From an uncultured Alphaproteobacteria bacterium (lineage in GTDB: Bacteria > Pseudomonadota > Alphaproteobacteria > RF32 > CAG-239), in assembly GCA_934255405.1 (NCBI GenBank), contig CAKQNT010000018.1:1-23017 (forward strand): 23,017 nucleotides of DNA. Reading direction: 5' to 3'. Shown here one piece after another: positions 14,682 through 23,001 of this stretch. A program made the position numbers and the translations under genes. The notes beneath the pieces were generated by a model that was not told the DNA's origin, ran no database searches, and worked only from the letters and a program-made list of their open reading frames with translations. Position 1 is the stretch's first letter, and each line of letters begins with the position of its first letter.

Positions 14682-15524
14682 CATAGCCAGTGCAGCTTTT
14701 ATAAATGCACTAAAAAGTTTCAGTGAGTCAGCGTCACCCATTCTGGTCAATCGCTCCGGATGCCACTGAGCTCCAATTACAAAATCCTTATTCCAAGGAT
14801 TTTTCATCTCTACTACTTCGATAACACCATCAGGCGCAACACCTGATGCAACCAGCTCTCCAACGTCTTTGTCAATAATCACCGCCGTATTGTGGCAGGA
14901 ATTGACCTCTATCGTTGTTTTTTGCAAAATTTTGCTTATCTGCGATCCCTCAGCAAGGTTAACTTGGTGAGATATCTGATATGGTTTTTGCATATGCATA
15001 ACAGTTTTTTCAGAACCAGCATTGATATTAACCTCAACTGATGCTCCAAAATAAACAGCCAGCATTTGCTCTCCACCGCAAACTGCAAACAACGGAAGTC
15101 CGCGTTCTTGAGCGTATCGGATCATTTTCACATAGGTTTTGGGACGAGGCTCGTAGTCTGCGTTGGCCGCTTTAACCAATCTGAAATTGCCGCCCAAAAG
15201 CAGAATTCCATCCGGTTTGGCTGCCGCAAGCTGCTCCTCTACCTTATCGTATGCGATAAATACCGGATACCCTCCTTGCATCACGATTGCATCCACATAA
15301 TCCGGAAAGATGGTATAGTCTTTTTCCGCTCTGTCGGGATGACTGTCTTGAGCTAAGATAATCGCGATAACCGGTTGCTTTTTTTTGCGAACAATACTCG
15401 GCAGAACAATCTGCGGAATATCTCCCTTATCGAAACAGTGTTTGATTTCTTGTGATGTTATGGCCCAAAGCAAAACTTTTTCGCTTGGATACGCCATTTG
15501 TCGCATAAAAATATTTTGCACCAT
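14661..15524 (-). CDS. Class I glutamine amidotransferase, peptidase C26 / PuuD-like (287 aa)
   Basis: The catalytic triad of the gamma-glutamyl-GABA hydrolase group is visible: Cys149 in FAVCGGEQML, and His255 with Glu257 in GAQWHPERL. The supporting motifs LLLGGNF (109-113) and VNSCHN (207-212) are also present. PuuD-type enzymes hydrolyse gamma-glutamyl amide bonds, for example in putrescine breakdown. No puu genes are near, so the substrate is open. The core begins at about residue 50 (PVIAIILAQD), leaving a 50-residue N-terminal extension not usual for PuuD. Neither the ATG at 15524 nor in-frame ATGs at 15506 and 15497 has a good ribosome binding site, so the start is uncertain. It lies behind sufT on the same strand and ends in its own terminator. 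Confidence 0.85.
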   Translation of the reverse strand: MVQNIFMRQMAYPSEKVLLWAITSQEIKHCFDKGDIPQIVLPSIVRKKKQPVIAIILAQDSHPDRAEKDYTIFPDYVDAIVMQGGYPVFIAYDKVEEQLAAAKPDGILLLGGNFRLVKAANADYEPRPKTYVKMIRYAQERGLPLFAVCGGEQMLAVYFGASVEVNINAGSEKTVMHMQKPYQISHQVNLAEGSQISKILQKTTIEVNSCHNTAVIIDKDVGELVASGVAPDGVIEVVEMKNPWNKDFVIGAQWHPERLTRMGDADSLKLFSAFIKAALAMKKEMYT

Positions 15525-15563
15525 ACTAATTTAATTAAGCAGGTAAGAAGTAGCATTTTTTTT

Positions 15564-15569
15564 GTTATA
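15564..15569 (-). promoter_or_regulatory. Possible -10 box for the amidotransferase gene
   Basis: TATAAC on the minus strand, 40 bases before the ATG at 15524, in the 71-base gap after sufT. No clear -35 is seen. No terminator is visible after sufT, so read-through from the suf operon is equally possible. Confidence 0.3.
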
Positions 15570-15595
15570 GTGCAAGCTTTTTCTGAAATTTTTGG

Positions 15596-16027
15596 CTACA
15601 ACAACTCAAACATTGCTCTGGCGTCGTCGCTTAGGTTTTCTATGCTCCAAGCAGGCTCCCAGACTACCTTTACGGTAACAAAACCCACTCCATCAACAGC
15701 AGCCACTGCATCCGCCGCCTGTTGCGGCAAAATTCCGGCAACCGGACAAGTCGGAGCAGTAACCGTCATATCAATATCTATATCGCCGTTGTCTTTCTGC
15801 TCAATGCGATAAACAAGTCCCATATCCCAGATGTTAATCATAATCTCCGGATCCGATACGGTTTTGAGCGCCTCAATTATTTCTTCTCTTGTAGCTTTAG
15901 CTGAGCCATCAGGAAGAGTTTTTCCGGCATACGCAGTATAATCTTGTTGCATGGCGCCGTTTTCACCCAGCCCCATAGCTTCCAACAGCTGTTCTTCATT
16001 TTTATCAATATTATTTTCGTCTGTCAT
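15596..16027 (-). CDS. sufT: SufT-type MIP18/DUF59 iron-sulfur assembly protein (143 aa)
   Basis: Residues 46-143 form a MIP18/DUF59 domain: SDPEI (58-62), NIWDMGLVYRIE (65-76), and MTVTAPTCPVAG with Cys94, then VVWEPAWSIENLSDDAR. This domain is shared with PaaD, the eukaryotic CIA protein MIP18 and SufT, and is tied to maturation of iron-sulfur proteins. The first 45 residues are an acidic, probably flexible extension. It is the last gene of the suf operon, eight bases after sufS, and its GAGGG binding site overlaps the sufS stop. The position fits the common alphaproteobacterial order with sufT at the end. Confidence 0.9.
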   Translation of the reverse strand: MTDENNIDKNEEQLLEAMGLGENGAMQQDYTAYAGKTLPDGSAKATREEIIEALKTVSDPEIMINIWDMGLVYRIEQKDNGDIDIDMTVTAPTCPVAGILPQQAADAVAAVDGVGFVTVKVVWEPAWSIENLSDDARAMFELL

Positions 16028-16035
16028 TTCTGCCC

Positions 16036-17250
16036 TCAGAAAAATGTTTTGGCCTTTTGCAAGGCGGCAATAAAGCGGTCAATATCGGCATGGTTGGTAT
16101 AAAGCCCCAAGGACGCCCGAGCCAGAGATTCATAGCCCATGCGGCGAACCAACGGAGCCGCGCAATGATGCCCTACTCGCACCGCCACGCCTTCTTTATC
16201 AAGCAAAAACGCCAAATCCTGCGGATGAATGCCCTCAATAGCGATAGAAAATACGCCGCCCTTACCGGCCGCGGTGCCAATCTCTTTGAGCCCCTCAACC
16301 TCCGGCAGGCATTTATGCATATATGCAGTCAGCTCATCTTCGTGCGCCTTGATGTTATCCATACCCAAATTCATCATATATTCCAGAGCCGTGCCCAAAC
16401 CGATAGCCTGCACAATTGCGGGGGTTCCAGCCTCAAAACGCGCCGGCGGCTCATCAAAAGTGGTGGCCTGATAGGTTACAACGTTTACCATATCTCCGCC
16501 AAATTGGTAAGGAGGCATAACATTGAGCAAATCCGCTTTGCCATACAAAACGCCTATGCCGCTGGGGCCATAGGTTTTGTGTCCGGAAAAAGCCAAAAAG
16601 TCACAATCCAAATCCTGAACATCGGTCGGCTGATGAACAACGTACTGACATCCATCAACCAAAACCTTAGCCCCCACACTGTGCGCCTCTGCAATCATCT
16701 GCTTGAGAGGAAATATCGTGCCCAAAACATTGGACATACCGGTAACAGCAACCAACTTGGTTTTGCCGCTTAACAGATTGCAAAACTCATTGCAATTAAA
16801 ACTGCCGTCATCATTAATCTTAAAAATTTTCAGTTCAAAACCGATTTCATCACGCAAAACCTGCCACGGCACCAGATTGGCATGGTGCTCCGCCTCAGAA
16901 ATCAGCACCTCGTCCATCTTGGTAAGAAATTTGCGTCCCCATGTTGCTGCAACCAGATTGATTGACTCCGTAGCGTTGCGGGTAAAGACGATTTCTTTAT
17001 CGCTTTTGGCATTCAAAAACTTTTGCACCTTTTGGCGGGCGTGCTCATATTCGGCGGTTATTTCTTCCGAAAGAAAATACGAACCGCGGTGCACGTTGGA
17101 ATACTCTTTGGTGTATATATCAACAATCTTGTCTATAACAACCTGAGGCTTTTGCGCGGAGGCGGCAGAATCCAAAAAGGTATTGGGTTTATCGTTAATA
17201 ATCCGGCGCAAAACCGGAAAGTCAGAACGAATATTCTCGACATTGTACAT
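16036..17250 (-). CDS. sufS: SufS cysteine desulfurase
   Basis: This PLP enzyme takes sulfur from cysteine for SufE and the SufBCD scaffold. Counted from the ATG at 17250, the PLP lysine is Lys225 in FSGHKTYGPSG and the persulfide cysteine is Cys363 in RVGHHCAAP. This is the group II SufS spacing. The PLP-binding EAEHHAN (119-125) is also present. The usual DGAQ motif reads DGCQ (199-202). This start has AGGA upstream and gives 404 residues, the normal length; the longer frame from 17289 would overlap sufD. It follows sufD by 11 bases. Confidence 0.95.
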   Translation of the reverse strand: MYNVENIRSDFPVLRRIINDKPNTFLDSAASAQKPQVVIDKIVDIYTKEYSNVHRGSYFLSEEITAEYEHARQKVQKFLNAKSDKEIVFTRNATESINLVAATWGRKFLTKMDEVLISEAEHHANLVPWQVLRDEIGFELKIFKINDDGSFNCNEFCNLLSGKTKLVAVTGMSNVLGTIFPLKQMIAEAHSVGAKVLVDGCQYVVHQPTDVQDLDCDFLAFSGHKTYGPSGIGVLYGKADLLNVMPPYQFGGDMVNVVTYQATTFDEPPARFEAGTPAIVQAIGLGTALEYMMNLGMDNIKAHEDELTAYMHKCLPEVEGLKEIGTAAGKGGVFSIAIEGIHPQDLAFLLDKEGVAVRVGHHCAAPLVRRMGYESLARASLGLYTNHADIDRFIAALQKAKTFF

Positions 17251-17261
17251 TTTGATTCTTC

Positions 17262-18521
17262 CTAAACTGTATGATTGGCCTGTGCCCATAATTTAATCCA
17301 TTCACGGATTTTTTCATTACCTATTTTGGCGATAACCTCATTCAGGTAGGCATCTATCAGCAATTGCTTGGCCTCTTCCAGCCCAATGCCGCGCGAACGC
17401 ATATAAAACAACTGATTCTCGTCAAGTTCGCCGCTGGCGGCGCCGTGCGAACATTTAACATCATCGGCATATATTTCCAGCTCCGGCTTAACATCAACTT
17501 CTGCGGTATCAGTTAACAGCAACGCTTTGTGCAGCTGATTTCCCTCGGTTTTAACCGCATGAGGAGCGATATGAATCTTACCTTGAAAAACTCCTTTGGC
17601 ATCACCGCCGACAACGCCTTTTACCAACTGGTGAGAAATGGTATTGGGAGCCAGATGTTCAATATTGGTAGTAGTATCTAAAGTTGCCCAGCCGTTCATT
17701 ACATAGGCGGCGTTGACTTCGGCATTGGCGCCTTCAGCCAGAAGTTTTACTAAAGTCTCATTGCGGCTAAGGTTGGCGCCTCTTTGCAGGCAAAAACTAT
17801 TATAAGAGGCATTGTTCTCCACCGCAACCACAGACAAAGCGATATGATCTGCCTTATAAGCCTCGTCTTGAAGTTTGCAATGTTGCAAGCGAGAAGAATC
17901 GGCAAGGTATATCTCGTTGACAACATTGGCAAAATAGCGAGATTTCAGCTCTCCGCTCCAGCTATGATACTCTACAAACGTGGCGGCAGAGTTTTTGCCG
18001 AGCACTATCAAATTGCGCAAGTTGAAAAACAAATTCTGCTCGTGCGGAGTGGTGTGACTAATCAAGGCAATCGGCTTTTTGAGCTCAACGTTGCTATCTA
18101 CTTTGATATAAACGCCTTCATTTAAGTATGCTTGATTAAGCGCGGCAAAAGGGTGAGCCTTAACATCGGCCAGAGCACCCAGATATTTGCGGACTTCGGG
18201 TCTAAACAATGCCGCCTCAATCAGCGGCACAACCTCGACTCCTTGAGGCAGGTCTGAACCGGCAGGAGAAAAGAAACCGTTTTCAAAGCGGATTTTGTAG
18301 CAATCAAATGGCAAATCCGCCTCCCAATTGCCGGGGTTGGCAGGCTGAGCCGCAACAAAATCATCAGCATTAAGCTCGCGCGGTTTGGTATATTTCCAAG
18401 CCTCAGTTTTGGCGGTTGGCACGCCGGCTATGGAAAAAGCCTCTCGTCCGCTCTGCCGCAGCTCGTGCAACCATGGCAGCTCATCTCCGATAAGGTCAAT
18501 ATTTTGCAGTAATCCGGCCAT
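17262..18521 (-). CDS. sufD: SufD scaffold subunit
   Basis: SufD pairs with SufB and the ATPase SufC to form the SufBC2D scaffold on which clusters are built. The C-terminal signature DDVKCSHGAASGELDENQLFYMRSRGI is complete, including the cysteine-histidine pair next to the SufB interface. The central region is the expected beta-helix and the N-terminal part is helical. At 419 residues it is full length. It starts one base after the sufC stop, which suggests translational coupling, and is followed closely by sufS. This is a standard housekeeping gene with no oddities. Confidence 0.95.
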   Translation of the reverse strand: MAGLLQNIDLIGDELPWLHELRQSGREAFSIAGVPTAKTEAWKYTKPRELNADDFVAAQPANPGNWEADLPFDCYKIRFENGFFSPAGSDLPQGVEVVPLIEAALFRPEVRKYLGALADVKAHPFAALNQAYLNEGVYIKVDSNVELKKPIALISHTTPHEQNLFFNLRNLIVLGKNSAATFVEYHSWSGELKSRYFANVVNEIYLADSSRLQHCKLQDEAYKADHIALSVVAVENNASYNSFCLQRGANLSRNETLVKLLAEGANAEVNAAYVMNGWATLDTTTNIEHLAPNTISHQLVKGVVGGDAKGVFQGKIHIAPHAVKTEGNQLHKALLLTDTAEVDVKPELEIYADDVKCSHGAASGELDENQLFYMRSRGIGLEEAKQLLIDAYLNEVIAKIGNEKIREWIKLWAQANHTV

Positions 18522-18522
18522 A

Positions 18523-19281
18523 CTATTTTTCTTTCACAAACTCGGAATAACCTTTTTCTTCCAGCTCTTGAGCCAAAGATTTGTCGCCGGATTTTACAAT
18601 ATGCCCATCGGCGTATACGTGTACAAAATCCGGCACAACATAATTCAGCAACAGCTGGTGGTGGGTGATAATCAGCATGGCGCGCTTGCCGTCACGCAGA
18701 GCGTTGACTCCTTCAGACACCACCTTAAGAGCATCAATATCCAAACCGGAATCCGCCTCGTCCAAAATTGCAAACGTCGGTTTGAGAATGGACATCTGCA
18801 AGGTTTCCAGACGTTTCTTTTCTCCACCGGAAAACCCGACATTGAGCGGACGTTTTATCATCTCGGCATCAACCCCAAGTTTGCGCCCTTCTTCTCGCAC
18901 CATTTTGAGAAACTCCATGGTATCAAGCTCCGGAAGATGGTGATATTTGCGAATTGCGTTTACGGAGTGCTTAAGAAATGTGGCGGTTGGAACCCCGGGG
19001 ATTTCCACCGGATATTGCATACACAAAAAAATCCCTTCGCGCGCTCTGTCTTCTGGTGACATTGCCAGCAGATTTTTGCCCTTAAAGCGCACGGAGCCAG
19101 AAGTTACCTCATAACCGGATTTGCCGCACAACACGTTGGACAGGGTTGATTTTCCGGCGCCGTTCGGCCCCATAAGAGCATGAATCTCACCTTCGTTAAC
19201 GGTAAGATTAAAACCTTTAATAATCTCTTTTTCTCCAACCCTTGCGCAAAGATCTTCAATTTCCAATAATGGTGTTGTCAT
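18523..19281 (-). CDS. sufC: SufC ATPase subunit
   Basis: An ABC-type ATPase that drives conformational change in the SufBCD scaffold. Walker A is GPNGAGKST (38-46), the Q-loop is near Gln89, the signature is FSGGEKKRLE (150-159), Walker B is FAILDEADSGLD (170-181) and the H-loop is His207. The SGGEKKR signature and DEADSGLD are characteristic of SufC rather than transporter ATPases. It has 252 residues, the normal length. It lies 28 bases after sufB and one base before sufD in the operon. Confidence 0.96.
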   Translation of the reverse strand: MTTPLLEIEDLCARVGEKEIIKGFNLTVNEGEIHALMGPNGAGKSTLSNVLCGKSGYEVTSGSVRFKGKNLLAMSPEDRAREGIFLCMQYPVEIPGVPTATFLKHSVNAIRKYHHLPELDTMEFLKMVREEGRKLGVDAEMIKRPLNVGFSGGEKKRLETLQMSILKPTFAILDEADSGLDIDALKVVSEGVNALRDGKRAMLIITHHQLLLNYVVPDFVHVYADGHIVKSGDKSLAQELEEKGYSEFVKEK

Positions 19282-19309
19282 TTTATTAATTTCTCCCCTC
19301 TCCAGTCAT

Positions 19310-20755
19310 TTATCCTACGCTCCCCTCCAGCGAAATATTAATCAGCTTGGCGGCCTCAATGGCAAATTCCATCGGCAGATGCTGCATAACCTCTTTGCAA
19401 AAGCCGTTAACTATCAGGCTGACTGCTTCTTCCTCGCCAATCCCGCGCTGTTGGCAATAGAACAACTGCTCATCGCTGATTTTTGAGGTGGTTGCTTCAT
19501 GTTCCAGTTTTGCAGTCTTATTCCGATTTTCTATATACGGAACGGTATGAGAACCACAGGTTGAGCCAATCAACAAACTATCACACTGCGAATAATTGCG
19601 GGCATTGTCGGCGGCCGGACTTACTCTAACCAACCCGCGGTAGGTCTGATTGGAGAATCCGGCGGATATGCCCTTAGAAATAATTTTAGAAGTGGTGTTT
19701 TTGCCGATATGAATCATTTTGGTGCCGGTGTCTGCCTGCTGGCGATTGTTGGTGATAGCCACCGAATAGAACTCGCCGACCGAGTTGTTACCCTGAAGCA
19801 CACAAGAAGGATATTTCCATGTAACGGCAGAGCCCGTTTCCACTTGTGTCCAAGAGATTTTGGAATTATCACCGCGGCAAGCCGCCCGTTTAGTTACAAA
19901 ATTATAAACGCCGCCTTTGCCGTCTTTGTCTCCGGGGTACCAGTTTTGCACAGTGGAATATTTAACCTCGGCATCTTTGAGCACAACAATCTCTACAATT
20001 GCGGCATGAAGCTGATTTTCATCACGCTGAGGCGCCGTGCACCCTTCCAAATAAGAAACATAGCTTTCTTCGTCGGCAATAATCAGCGTGCGCTCAAATT
20101 GTCCGGTGTTTTTGGCATTGATACGAAAATAGGTGGAAAGCTCCATCGGGCATTTTACACCTTTGGGGATATATACAAACGATCCATCAGTGAATACTGC
20201 CGAATTTAGGCAGGCAAAAAAGTTATCGGTATAGGGCACAACCGAGCCCAAATATTGGCGCACCAAATCCGGATGTTCTTTAACCGCCTCGGATATGGAG
20301 CAAAAAATAACGCCTTTTTCCGCCAGTTTGGTACGGTAAGTTGTGGCAACCGAGACCGAATCAAACACCGCATCTACCGCAACCACGCCGGCCAATACCT
20401 CTTGTTCTTTTAGGGGAATCCCCAATTTGGCATAAGTATCCAACAACTCCGGATCAACTTCTTCAAGACTTTTGGGAGCGGCTTTTTGTTTGGGCGCGGA
20501 GTAATAAGACAAATTTTGATAATCTATCTTATCATAATTTAGCTTGGCCCAATTCGGCTCAGTCATCGTCTGCCAAAACTCAAACGCCTTAAGTCTAAAA
20601 TCCAGCAGCCACTCAGGCTCGCCCTTTTTGGCAGAAATCAGACGGATAATATCTTCACTGAGCCCCTTGGGCGCAGTTTCGGCATCAATCTCGGTAACGA
20701 ATCCGTATTTATATTTGTCGCCGGACGTATCGGCAATATCGGTTATCTTATTCAT
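19310..20755 (-). CDS. sufB: SufB scaffold subunit
   Basis: This is the main cluster-building subunit of the SUF scaffold. The signature region CDSLLIGSTCGSHTVPYIEN is present with Cys400 at the place of the essential E. coli Cys405. It is followed by ARLEHE-like AKLEHEATTSKISDEQLFYCQQRGI. Other conserved blocks include VFTDGSFVYIPKGVKCPMELSTYFRIN (188-213) and LEGCTAPQRDENQLHAA. Full length at 481 residues. It is the first gene of sufBCDS-T. No IscR- or RirA-type regulator gene precedes it within the window. A GAGAG site lies before the ATG. Confidence 0.96.
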   Translation of the reverse strand: MNKITDIADTSGDKYKYGFVTEIDAETAPKGLSEDIIRLISAKKGEPEWLLDFRLKAFEFWQTMTEPNWAKLNYDKIDYQNLSYYSAPKQKAAPKSLEEVDPELLDTYAKLGIPLKEQEVLAGVVAVDAVFDSVSVATTYRTKLAEKGVIFCSISEAVKEHPDLVRQYLGSVVPYTDNFFACLNSAVFTDGSFVYIPKGVKCPMELSTYFRINAKNTGQFERTLIIADEESYVSYLEGCTAPQRDENQLHAAIVEIVVLKDAEVKYSTVQNWYPGDKDGKGGVYNFVTKRAACRGDNSKISWTQVETGSAVTWKYPSCVLQGNNSVGEFYSVAITNNRQQADTGTKMIHIGKNTTSKIISKGISAGFSNQTYRGLVRVSPAADNARNYSQCDSLLIGSTCGSHTVPYIENRNKTAKLEHEATTSKISDEQLFYCQQRGIGEEEAVSLIVNGFCKEVMQHLPMEFAIEAAKLINISLEGSVG

Positions 20756-20779
20756 GAATACTCTCTTTTTGCTTTCCTA

Positions 20780-20808
20780 AAACTAGAGTTTTTTTTGCGA
20801 AATTGCAA
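20780..20808 (-). promoter_or_regulatory. Candidate promoter of the suf operon with overlapping dyad
   Basis: TTGCAA (20808 to 20803), 17 bases, then TAGTTT (20785 to 20780). The -35 is part of a short dyad, TTGC-N6-GCAA (20795-20808), a plausible but unproven operator. The -10 is weak. Confidence 0.4.
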
Positions 20809-20879
20809 CCTCTATTTAACGAATCTTTAGCTTTTGTACGGCTATGCTGGAGAGTGAAACTTGTTGGGATGAGGAAAAT

Positions 20880-21914
20880 ATGATATATATGGCATTGGCG
20901 TTTTTGGCACTAATCATTTTGCTGCTGACGGCTTATATCCTGTTGCTGCGCAATAAGCTTAAGCAAGTCAACCGCAATCTAAAAGAACTGATTAAAGAAA
21001 ACGACAATCAACAGAGCAACCCGCAAAGCACCAGCGGCGATATTTATTTTAAGGTTGATAAGGACTTTAACATCACTTTTATCAACGAATCGGGAGCAGA
21101 TGTTTTGGGTTATCTACCGCAAAACCTGCTGGGACAGCCGGTATTTGGCACGCTGATGGAGGACAAGTTGGCACAGCGAGAGGCTCTGGGCGCCGCGCTC
21201 TCAAAGATGAATAAGCATCAGTCTACTATCAATACTCGCACGGTTTTGCTCAAGAATGGCGGGCAAAAGCAACTGATGTTGTGCCGCGAACGCCCGATTT
21301 TGAACGAGATTTTGGAATGCGAAGGCATTAGTTTTTTGTGTAAAGATATTTCTGAAGCCGAGGCTTGGAAAGAAAACTTGTCGCAGTTTCAGGAGCGAGA
21401 TATTTTTACCAATACCCTGAACGAAACCACCCTACTGGACAGGTTTGAGCATGATTTTCAGTTAGCCAAGCGCTATAACCGCCAATTTTCCTGCGTGGTG
21501 GTAGAACTGCGGGATATTTATGAATTTATAAGCAAGGGAATCGACTTTGAAACCGCCGACAAAATGCTCAAGGTGGTGAGCGATGTCTGCTTTGCCAATC
21601 TGACGCCAAGCGCCAATATCGGCCGAGTTGACAAGACCAAAATATTTATGGTTCTGAATGGTGCCGAACGCGAAAAAGCTCGCGCCATCGCCTTCAAAAT
21701 TTTTGAAGAGGCAGTGCCGGCAATCCAAAAACTGCGGGTTGATAAATATAATGCTCAGATGATGGTCATTACCTACACCAACCGCCGCAACTTCAGCGAT
21801 ACTTATGACGGAATGCTGGCACGCATCCGCCGCCATATCAAAACCTCGCTTAAACACAGAGAGTATGGAGTGGTATCTTCTGATGACCGCGGCAACATTA
21901 TTGAGCAACAGTAA
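20880..21914 (+). CDS. Membrane-anchored PAS and degenerate GGDEF domain protein (344 aa)
   Basis: Residues 3-23 are one transmembrane helix (LAFLALIILLLTAYILLL), followed by a short charged linker. Residues about 52-160 fit a PAS sensor domain (DIYFKVDKDFNITFINESGADVLGY, then GISFLCKDIS). Residues about 176-330 follow the outline of a GGDEF domain (TLNETTLLDRFEHDFQLAKRYNRQFSCVVVEL). The catalytic RYGGDEF segment reads GRVDKTKIF (248-256), so diguanylate cyclase activity is not expected. It may bind nucleotide or act as a sensor scaffold. The ATG at 20880 is chosen for GAGGA at 20871-20875; a frame extended to 20844 has no such site. It is divergent from sufB and upstream of nlpD. Confidence 0.8.
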   Translation: MIYMALAFLALIILLLTAYILLLRNKLKQVNRNLKELIKENDNQQSNPQSTSGDIYFKVDKDFNITFINESGADVLGYLPQNLLGQPVFGTLMEDKLAQREALGAALSKMNKHQSTINTRTVLLKNGGQKQLMLCRERPILNEILECEGISFLCKDISEAEAWKENLSQFQERDIFTNTLNETTLLDRFEHDFQLAKRYNRQFSCVVVELRDIYEFISKGIDFETADKMLKVVSDVCFANLTPSANIGRVDKTKIFMVLNGAEREKARAIAFKIFEEAVPAIQKLRVDKYNAQMMVITYTNRRNFSDTYDGMLARIRRHIKTSLKHREYGVVSSDDRGNIIEQQ

Positions 21915-21974
21915 CAAAATATTAATGACTGAGTGTTAGCCTTGTGCGAAAGTTAACTTTTGTATGCGGAACAA

Positions 21975-22916
21975 ATGTTTGGGTCAAAGTCTGTAATTTT
22001 GCGGCTTGTGCCGATTTTGCTATTGCTGAGCGCCTGCTCCGGCAACCGGATTCCGCTGTTTAATACCAACACCTGGTGGGGCGGCAACACTCCCTCCAGC
22101 GTGGTTGTGCAAAAAGGCGACACCCTTTATAGCATTGCCCGCCGCTATGACGTGCCTTTGCGCGAGGTTATCGAAACAAACAATCTGCGTCCGCCTTACG
22201 CCCTGCGAATCGGGCAGATAATCAGAATGCCAACAGCGCGCTATCATGTGGTGACCAAGGGCGACACACTTTATAACATCTCCAAACGATACAATGTGGA
22301 TATGAGTTCGCTCAGCCGCGCCAATGATATTGATGCCCCATATTCGCTAAAAATCGGACAGCGATTGTTGTTACCGGGGACGGTGGTCAGCAAGCCGCAA
22401 GCGACCTCTTATGTTGCCAACACGCCCAAAGCGACTTCCACTTGGAGCAGTAACCATAGGAGCACAGCCTCGGCATCTTCATCATCAAGCAGCAAGAAAT
22501 ATGCCTCAAGCCAAAGTTACAGCGCGCCGGTCAAAAAACGCACTTCTAAATTTGCTTGGCCGGTAAGAGGGACGGTAATTTCCAAATTCGGACCGATTGC
22601 CAAAGGACGAAATAATGACGGCATCAACATTAAGGCGCCATTGGGAACCGCGGTTAATGCTGCCGATGCCGGAACCGTGGCTTATGCCGGTAATGAATTA
22701 AAAGGTTTTGGCAATCTTATTCTGATTAAACATAGCGACGGCTGGATTACAGCCTATGCCCACAATGATCGGTTGTTGGTGCGCAAGGGGCAAAAGGTGC
22801 GCAAGAACGAAAAAATCGCAACGGTCGGCTCCACCGGCGGTGTAAGTTCTCCGCAACTGCACTTTGAAATTCGTGCCGGCAAAAAAGCAGTCAACCCGAT
22901 GAGCTATCTGCCATAG
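21975..22916 (+). CDS. nlpD: NlpD-like lipoprotein: two LysM plus degenerate LytM domain
   Basis: A lipoprotein signal peptide ends in LLSAC (Cys21). Two LysM peptidoglycan-binding domains follow (about 43-86 and 90-134, each with KGDTLY.I..RY and a P/I.L.IGQ end), then a Ser-rich linker (about 150-190) and a C-terminal LytM/M23 domain (193-313). In active M23 enzymes HxGxD supplies zinc ligands. Here the segment is NDGIN (N214 and N218), so two ligands are missing while AYAH and LHFE remain. This is the NlpD/EnvC pattern of non-catalytic amidase activators, which switch on cell-wall amidases at division. ATG 21975 is preferred over an in-frame TTG at 21960. It follows the PAS gene by 60 bases and may share its transcript. 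Confidence 0.9.
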   Translation: MFGSKSVILRLVPILLLLSACSGNRIPLFNTNTWWGGNTPSSVVVQKGDTLYSIARRYDVPLREVIETNNLRPPYALRIGQIIRMPTARYHVVTKGDTLYNISKRYNVDMSSLSRANDIDAPYSLKIGQRLLLPGTVVSKPQATSYVANTPKATSTWSSNHRSTASASSSSSSKKYASSQSYSAPVKKRTSKFAWPVRGTVISKFGPIAKGRNNDGINIKAPLGTAVNAADAGTVAYAGNELKGFGNLILIKHSDGWITAYAHNDRLLVRKGQKVRKNEKIATVGSTGGVSSPQLHFEIRAGKKAVNPMSYLP

Positions 22917-22923
22917 CAAGGCG

Positions 22924-23001
22924 AACCTTAGTGAACCGAAGCTGGGCAGCGCCCAGCGGCATTCACAAGCTGTTACTCGCTTGCTCGCCGTTGGCTCGGC
23001 G
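22924..23001. other. G+C-rich folded intergenic element at the window edge
   Basis: Just after the nlpD stop, AAC-CTT-(A)-GTGAA pairs with TTCAC-AAG-(CT)-GTT (22924-22935 with 22962-22974). This encloses a perfect seven-pair GCTGGGC/GCCCAGC hairpin (22941-22957). A second hairpin, CGCCG/CGGCG (22986-23001), follows. There is no T tract, so it is not a typical terminator. It continues towards the window end and could be a dispersed palindromic repeat or a structured RNA. Confidence 0.5.

Noticed and set aside
16057..16773. 238-codon open frame on the plus strand
   Set aside because: It is antisense to sufS, whose catalytic residues are all in place.
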